From JAWOGN01 sp046496815 (GTDB lineage: Bacteria; Desulfobacterota; DSM-4660; Desulfatiglandales; Desulfatiglandaceae): DNA of 14,651 bases. Positions 13,753 through 14,651 of the stretch are shown here, one piece after another. Below the pieces are notes generated by a model, which did no database searches, was not told the DNA's origin, and saw nothing but the letters and a program-made list of their open reading frames with translations. The first letter of the stretch is position 1; each line of letters starts with the position of its first letter. Both the position numbers and the translations under genes were made by a program. Location of the stretch: assembly GCA_046496815.1 (NCBI GenBank), contig JAWOGN010000409.1, forward strand, positions 1 to 14,651. The letters run 5' to 3'.

Positions 13753-14395
13753 ACTGGGGGCTCCCCTTCGCCACCAGAATTTTCTGGCCCGGATATATGG
13801 CTTGCTTCGGCGAGATATCGTTGAGGCGACGCAAATCATCCACGGAAATGCCATATTCCTGTGCAATCCGATATAGGCTATCTCCAGCGCGGACCACGTG
13901 ATAGCGGCCTTCGGACCCGGAGACCGATTTGGGCTCAGCAGCAGGCGGGGTTCCGGCTTTTTCGGACGCAGACGCTGATCTTCGTTTTAGGCTATCGATT
14001 TCCTGGTTTAATTTATCAAACCGTGCCGCCAACGCCTTTCCGGAACTTTCGGCCTTGGCAATGGATTGCATCAGGGCCTGTTCTCTGTCTTCAAGCTTGG
14101 CAATCCTTGCCTCGATCCCGTCCAGGGCACTCAGTCGCTCTTCGATTTTGTCGGCTCGGGCGTGAAAGGAATTCTGTGTGTCCGTGGCCACCTCCTCGCC
14201 GCCTCCAAATAGCAAGGCGACGAGGACGATCAAAAGCAGAATCACCCCCCCCCAAAGAACCATGATTCTTCTTTGGGGCTTAGAGTCAAGGGGTTTTCTG
14301 GGGCGCTCAAGGTTTTCATCCTCGTTCGCGTAGTCCAACTCATCTGCAATTCCCTGCATCAGTTCGTCCATTTCTTTCTCGGCATTACCGTTCAT
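13751..14395 (-). CDS. Membrane-anchored coiled-coil protein with C-terminal LysM domain
   Basis: A 214-residue bitopic membrane protein. Residues 1-43 are a charged cytoplasmic tail, rich in acidic residues then Arg/Lys (RPRKPLDSKPQRR). A single membrane helix spans about 44-64. The periplasmic part begins with a heptad-like region (about 75-138: KIEERLSALDGIEARIAKLE and on), which should form a coiled coil, then a Pro/Ala/Ser linker (140-162), and a LysM domain at 164-209 (YHVVRAGDSLYRIAQEYGIS, NDISPKQAIYPGQKI). LysM binds peptidoglycan, so it probably links the inner membrane to the wall. GGGAGG lies about four bases before the ATG. It has its own candidate promoter and is probably not functionally tied to the dehydrogenase operon downstream. 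Confidence 0.88.
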   Translation of the reverse strand: MNGNAEKEMDELMQGIADELDYANEDENLERPRKPLDSKPQRRIMVLWGGVILLLIVLVALLFGGGEEVATDTQNSFHARADKIEERLSALDGIEARIAKLEDREQALMQSIAKAESSGKALAARFDKLNQEIDSLKRRSASASEKAGTPPAAEPKSVSGSEGRYHVVRAGDSLYRIAQEYGISVDDLRRLNDISPKQAIYPGQKILVAKGSPQ

Positions 14396-14444
14396 GCGTC
14401 CTCCCTCAAATTGGTTTTTCGTTCAACAAAACAAATATAGAGTG

Positions 14445-14474
14445 ACTATAGAACAAAACTATGGCTGAAATCAA
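14445..14474 (-). promoter_or_regulatory. Sigma70-like promoter for the LysM gene
   Basis: On the minus strand TTGATT (14469-14474, four of six matches) is followed after 18 bases by TATAGT (14445-14450, five of six). The LysM start codon is about 50 bases downstream. The area is AT-rich compared with both sides. Confidence 0.5.
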
Positions 14475-14494
14475 GAAATGATGAACGCACAAAA

Positions 14495-14518
14495 GGCCGG
14501 AAATCGGCATTTTCCGCC
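14495..14518 (-). terminator. Candidate intrinsic terminator of an upstream gene outside the window
   Basis: Read on the minus strand, GGCGGAAAAT pairs with ATTTCCGGCC around a four-base loop, giving about nine base pairs with one bulged base on each side. TTTTGTG follows directly. Its place just upstream of the LysM promoter fits the end of a preceding minus-strand transcript. Confidence 0.4.
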
Positions 14519-14527
14519 ATTTCGGCT

Positions 14528-14542
14528 CCGCATCGAATGCGG
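14528..14542. repeat. 6-bp inverted repeat with three-base loop
   Basis: CCGCAT and ATGCGG pair perfectly around CGA. There is no T-run on either side. It lies in the gene-free right edge (14519-14651), where no convincing coding sequence was seen: one minus-strand frame is open from the edge to about 14480, but its composition (Arg-rich, no family pattern) looks non-coding. Confidence 0.3.
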
Positions 14543-14651
14543 AACAAACTGCGGTTGAAAATCCAGACCCTTCCCCCGGTGAGAGAGCTTGAACTCCGGT
14601 CGAAGATCCCGTATCCGTCGGGTTTTCATGACACCGCCGATTTTAATGCCG

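Noticed and set aside
14604..14627. CCCG/CGGG mini-hairpin followed by TTTT on the plus strand
   Set aside because: Only four base pairs and no plus-strand gene ends here, so a terminator call is not supported.
14480..14650. Minus-strand frame open from the right edge, possibly the 3' end of an upstream gene
   Set aside because: The translation is Arg-rich with no family pattern, and another frame ends at a TGA near 14627, so no gene end can be assigned.

Overview
The window reads as chromosomal DNA from a moderately GC-rich bacterium. Every well-supported gene lies on the minus strand, most with clear Shine-Dalgarno sites. The gene types (a ferredoxin-like aldo/keto reductase, glutamate dehydrogenase, a peptide transporter, peptidases) fit an anaerobic, peptide- or amino-acid-using organism, possibly a deltaproteobacterial (Desulfobacterota-type) lineage. 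That placement is an inference from gene style, not from a marker gene. No tRNA, rRNA, CRISPR, insertion sequence or phage gene was seen.

In transcription order (high to low coordinates): (1) An incomplete edge (14396-14651) holds a candidate terminator for an upstream gene and a candidate promoter for a membrane-anchored coiled-coil/LysM protein (13751-14395). (2) A strong sigma70-like promoter then drives glutamate dehydrogenase (12278-13528). Its stop overlaps the start of a large pyruvate phosphate dikinase-like ATP-grasp protein of unknown function (9942-12287). (3) Next comes a peptide-use cluster: M20 metallopeptidase (8756-9835), the peptide ABC transporter ATPases DppD and DppF (7565-8548, 6553-7515), the periplasmic binding protein (4839-6374), permeases DppB and DppC (3813-4778, 2933-3820), and a secondary amidohydrolase (1522-2742). 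A 15-bp perfect hairpin sits between the binding-protein and first permease genes. (4) A small secreted cysteine-containing protein (1138-1470) and an aldo/keto reductase (4-945) follow.

As a working model, peptides are captured in the periplasm, imported by the ABC transporter, and cleaved by the M20 enzyme and perhaps the amidohydrolase. Glutamate could then be deaminated by the dehydrogenase. The role of the dikinase-like protein is unknown. It is the most interesting gene here because it keeps the nucleotide-binding half of the dikinases, lacks a recognisable phospho-histidine domain, and ends in a separate conserved-looking domain.

The first 65 bases are anomalous. On the plus strand they encode an AT-rich fragment of the DnaA ATPase (Walker A region) and stop abruptly where the aldo/keto reductase sequence begins. 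This looks like a chimeric contig end, so the last residues of the reductase as read here are probably not its real C-terminus. Apart from this and the orphan dikinase-like family, the window looks like ordinary catabolic gene content. I do not see a clear new defence or mobile system.
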